Below are positions 42,800 through 43,510 of a stretch of DNA of 43,510 nt, one piece after another. Each line of letters begins with the position of its first letter. Position 1 is the first letter of the stretch. The DNA lies in NCBI GenBank assembly GCA_022784645.1, contig JALFZG010000080.1:1-43510 (forward strand), read 5' to 3'. The notes under the pieces were generated by a model, which did no database searches, had not been told where the DNA came from, and worked only from the letters and a program-made list of their open reading frames with translations. The stretch is from Bacteroidales bacterium (lineage in GTDB: Bacteria > Bacteroidota > Bacteroidia > Bacteroidales > Paludibacteraceae). A program made the position numbers and the translations under genes.

Positions 42800-43354
42800 T
42801 CATTTTTCCCACAAAAAAAGATCTTTTTTCTCGTTTTGAGCCACTTTTTTTGATAAAATGAATAAAAAATCACTCAATCTATTGACAAATTGCAGTGTGA
42901 GGCGTGCTTGCTCGGTTTCGTTGTGCGTGAGTTCAAATAGCTCCACCATGCGTCGTTCGAGTCGTCGGCAAATGGTGCGACAAATATGGCATCTCGAAAT
43001 GCGTTCGCTGCCCCCAGGAATGATGAATGCGAAGACCTTCGGAAGGGTATTTTCTATATCATCTATGGCTGTTTCGAGAAAACTTACATCTTCCTCTTTG
43101 ATGCTGGTGGCATCGGTGGGTTCGGTCTTCTCGTCGAGCGCCAAATACGCCCCCAAATTGAATAATTTGTTCTGTACGCGAGCGAGAATGCCATCGATGT
43201 CGCTACCCAAATCGGCAGCTCGGAGCCATCCGATGAAGCTGTTGAGCTCATCGCTGGTGCCGTAAGCTTCCAACTGAACGGAGGCTTTGCTCACGCGAGT
43301 ACCCCCAATCAGGCAGGTGGTACCCTTATCGCCTGTTTTTGTATAAATTTTCAT
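42800..43354 (-). CDS. Cob(I)alamin adenosyltransferase, PduO type
   Basis: The enzyme attaches the adenosyl group of ATP to cob(I)alamin, making adenosylcobalamin. The 184-aa PduO-type protein (also called MMAB or CobO2) begins MKIYTKTGDKGTTCLIGGTRVSK, has the substrate loop YGTSDELNSFIG, and shows the CHICRTICRRLERRMVEL helix with the conserved arginines. The ATG at 43354 is preferred over a TTG three codons upstream. It is a trimeric cytoplasmic protein. In this window its product is the cofactor of KamDE; other B12 genes are not present. It is transcribed towards, but 116 bp before, the DUF2795 gene. Confidence 0.93.
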   Translation of the reverse strand: MKIYTKTGDKGTTCLIGGTRVSKASVQLEAYGTSDELNSFIGWLRAADLGSDIDGILARVQNKLFNLGAYLALDEKTEPTDATSIKEEDVSFLETAIDDIENTLPKVFAFIIPGGSERISRCHICRTICRRLERRMVELFELTHNETEQARLTLQFVNRLSDFLFILSKKVAQNEKKDLFLWEK

Positions 43355-43363
43355 AACGGACAA

Positions 43364-43510
43364 AATATACGGTATATTTTTGTAAGTTTTTCGGTGGTCA
43401 GATGGTGTGCGCCAAGCGAGTCAGAAACGAATGCGGTACGTCTTTTTCTCGAAATTTGGGTCGAAAAATACGAGTCCCATCTAGTAGAGATCCATCGTAG
43501 CGCTCACTTC
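43364..43510 (-). other. Window edge, possible end of an upstream gene
   Basis: On the minus strand two frames are open at the edge. One gives nine final codons (EVSATMDLY, stop at 43481-43483) using common codons of this genome; the other gives about 36 codons to a stop at 43398-43400 but uses rarer codons. Either could be the end of a gene lying outside. I cannot assign a function. Confidence 0.2.

Overview
The window is a stretch of a Bacteroidales-type chromosome (phylum Bacteroidota). The evidence is a type IX secretion core operon (porP-K-L-M-N, also called gldK-N), the Bacteroidota-typical DUF3098 and DUF2795 genes, an FtsX-uppP-truB-queA run, and promoters of the Bacteroidota form (TTTG or TTG, about 20 nt, then TAnnTTTG) rather than sigma-70 type. 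Shine-Dalgarno sequences are weak or absent. The gene set suggests an anaerobic, amino-acid-fermenting member of the Porphyromonas/Paludibacter side of the order; I cannot place it further.

Layout. (1) 1-1.5 kb: an iron-dependent alcohol dehydrogenase on the minus strand, with a 44-bp symmetrical palindrome downstream. (2) 1.5-11.9 kb, minus strand: a closely packed series that appears to be one transcription unit, from tsaC through an exopolysaccharide sugar transferase, a CLC chloride channel and xseB, into the complete histidine degradation set ftcD-hutU-hutH-hutI, closed by a clear terminator. (3) 12.1-13.1 kb, plus strand: a secreted CapA-like protein, divergent from tsaC. (4) 13.1-13.8 kb: a gene-free region holding a hairpin plus 11-bp tandem repeats, a candidate small RNA on the minus strand with its own promoter and terminator, and a palindrome before the pckA promoter. 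(5) 13.8-15.4 kb: pckA with a strong terminator. (6) 15.5-30.1 kb, plus strand: a 14-gene lysine fermentation operon (CoA-transferase A, kal, kce, kdd, kamA, kamB, kamC, kamD, kamE, CoA-transferase B, crotonase, hbd, bcd, etfB, etfA counted together as 15 coding regions) running from one promoter to one terminator. (7) 30.4-32.4 kb: a glycosyltransferase overlapping a PCMD-type surface protein gene. (8) 32.5-36.4 kb, minus strand: queA, truB, uppP, DUF3098, ftsX. (9) 36.5-42.7 kb, minus strand: the type IX secretion core, led by a small acidic DUF2795 gene. (10) 42.8-43.4 kb, minus strand: a PduO-type cobalamin adenosyltransferase.

How it works together. Histidine is taken to glutamate and a formimino/methenyl one-carbon unit by HutH, HutU, HutI and FtcD. 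Lysine is taken through beta-lysine, 3,5-diaminohexanoate and 3-keto-5-aminohexanoate to acetoacetate and 3-aminobutyryl-CoA, then via crotonyl-CoA to butyryl-CoA by Bcd with an electron-transfer flavoprotein whose EtfB resembles the bifurcating clostridial type. The AtoD/AtoA CoA-transferase releases butyrate. KamDE needs adenosylcobalamin; the PduO enzyme at the right end can make it, and KamB/KamC fit the role of a reactivating pair. PEP carboxykinase between the two pathways links them to C4/C3 metabolism. Type IX secretion would suit a protein-degrading life style, but no secreted protease is in the window.

No tRNA, rRNA, insertion sequence, phage or CRISPR array was seen. The most interesting unexplained items are the candidate small RNA at 13.4-13.5 kb, the 11-bp repeat array beside it, the symmetrical palindrome at 37-80, and the hut genes apparently being read from the tsaC promoter.
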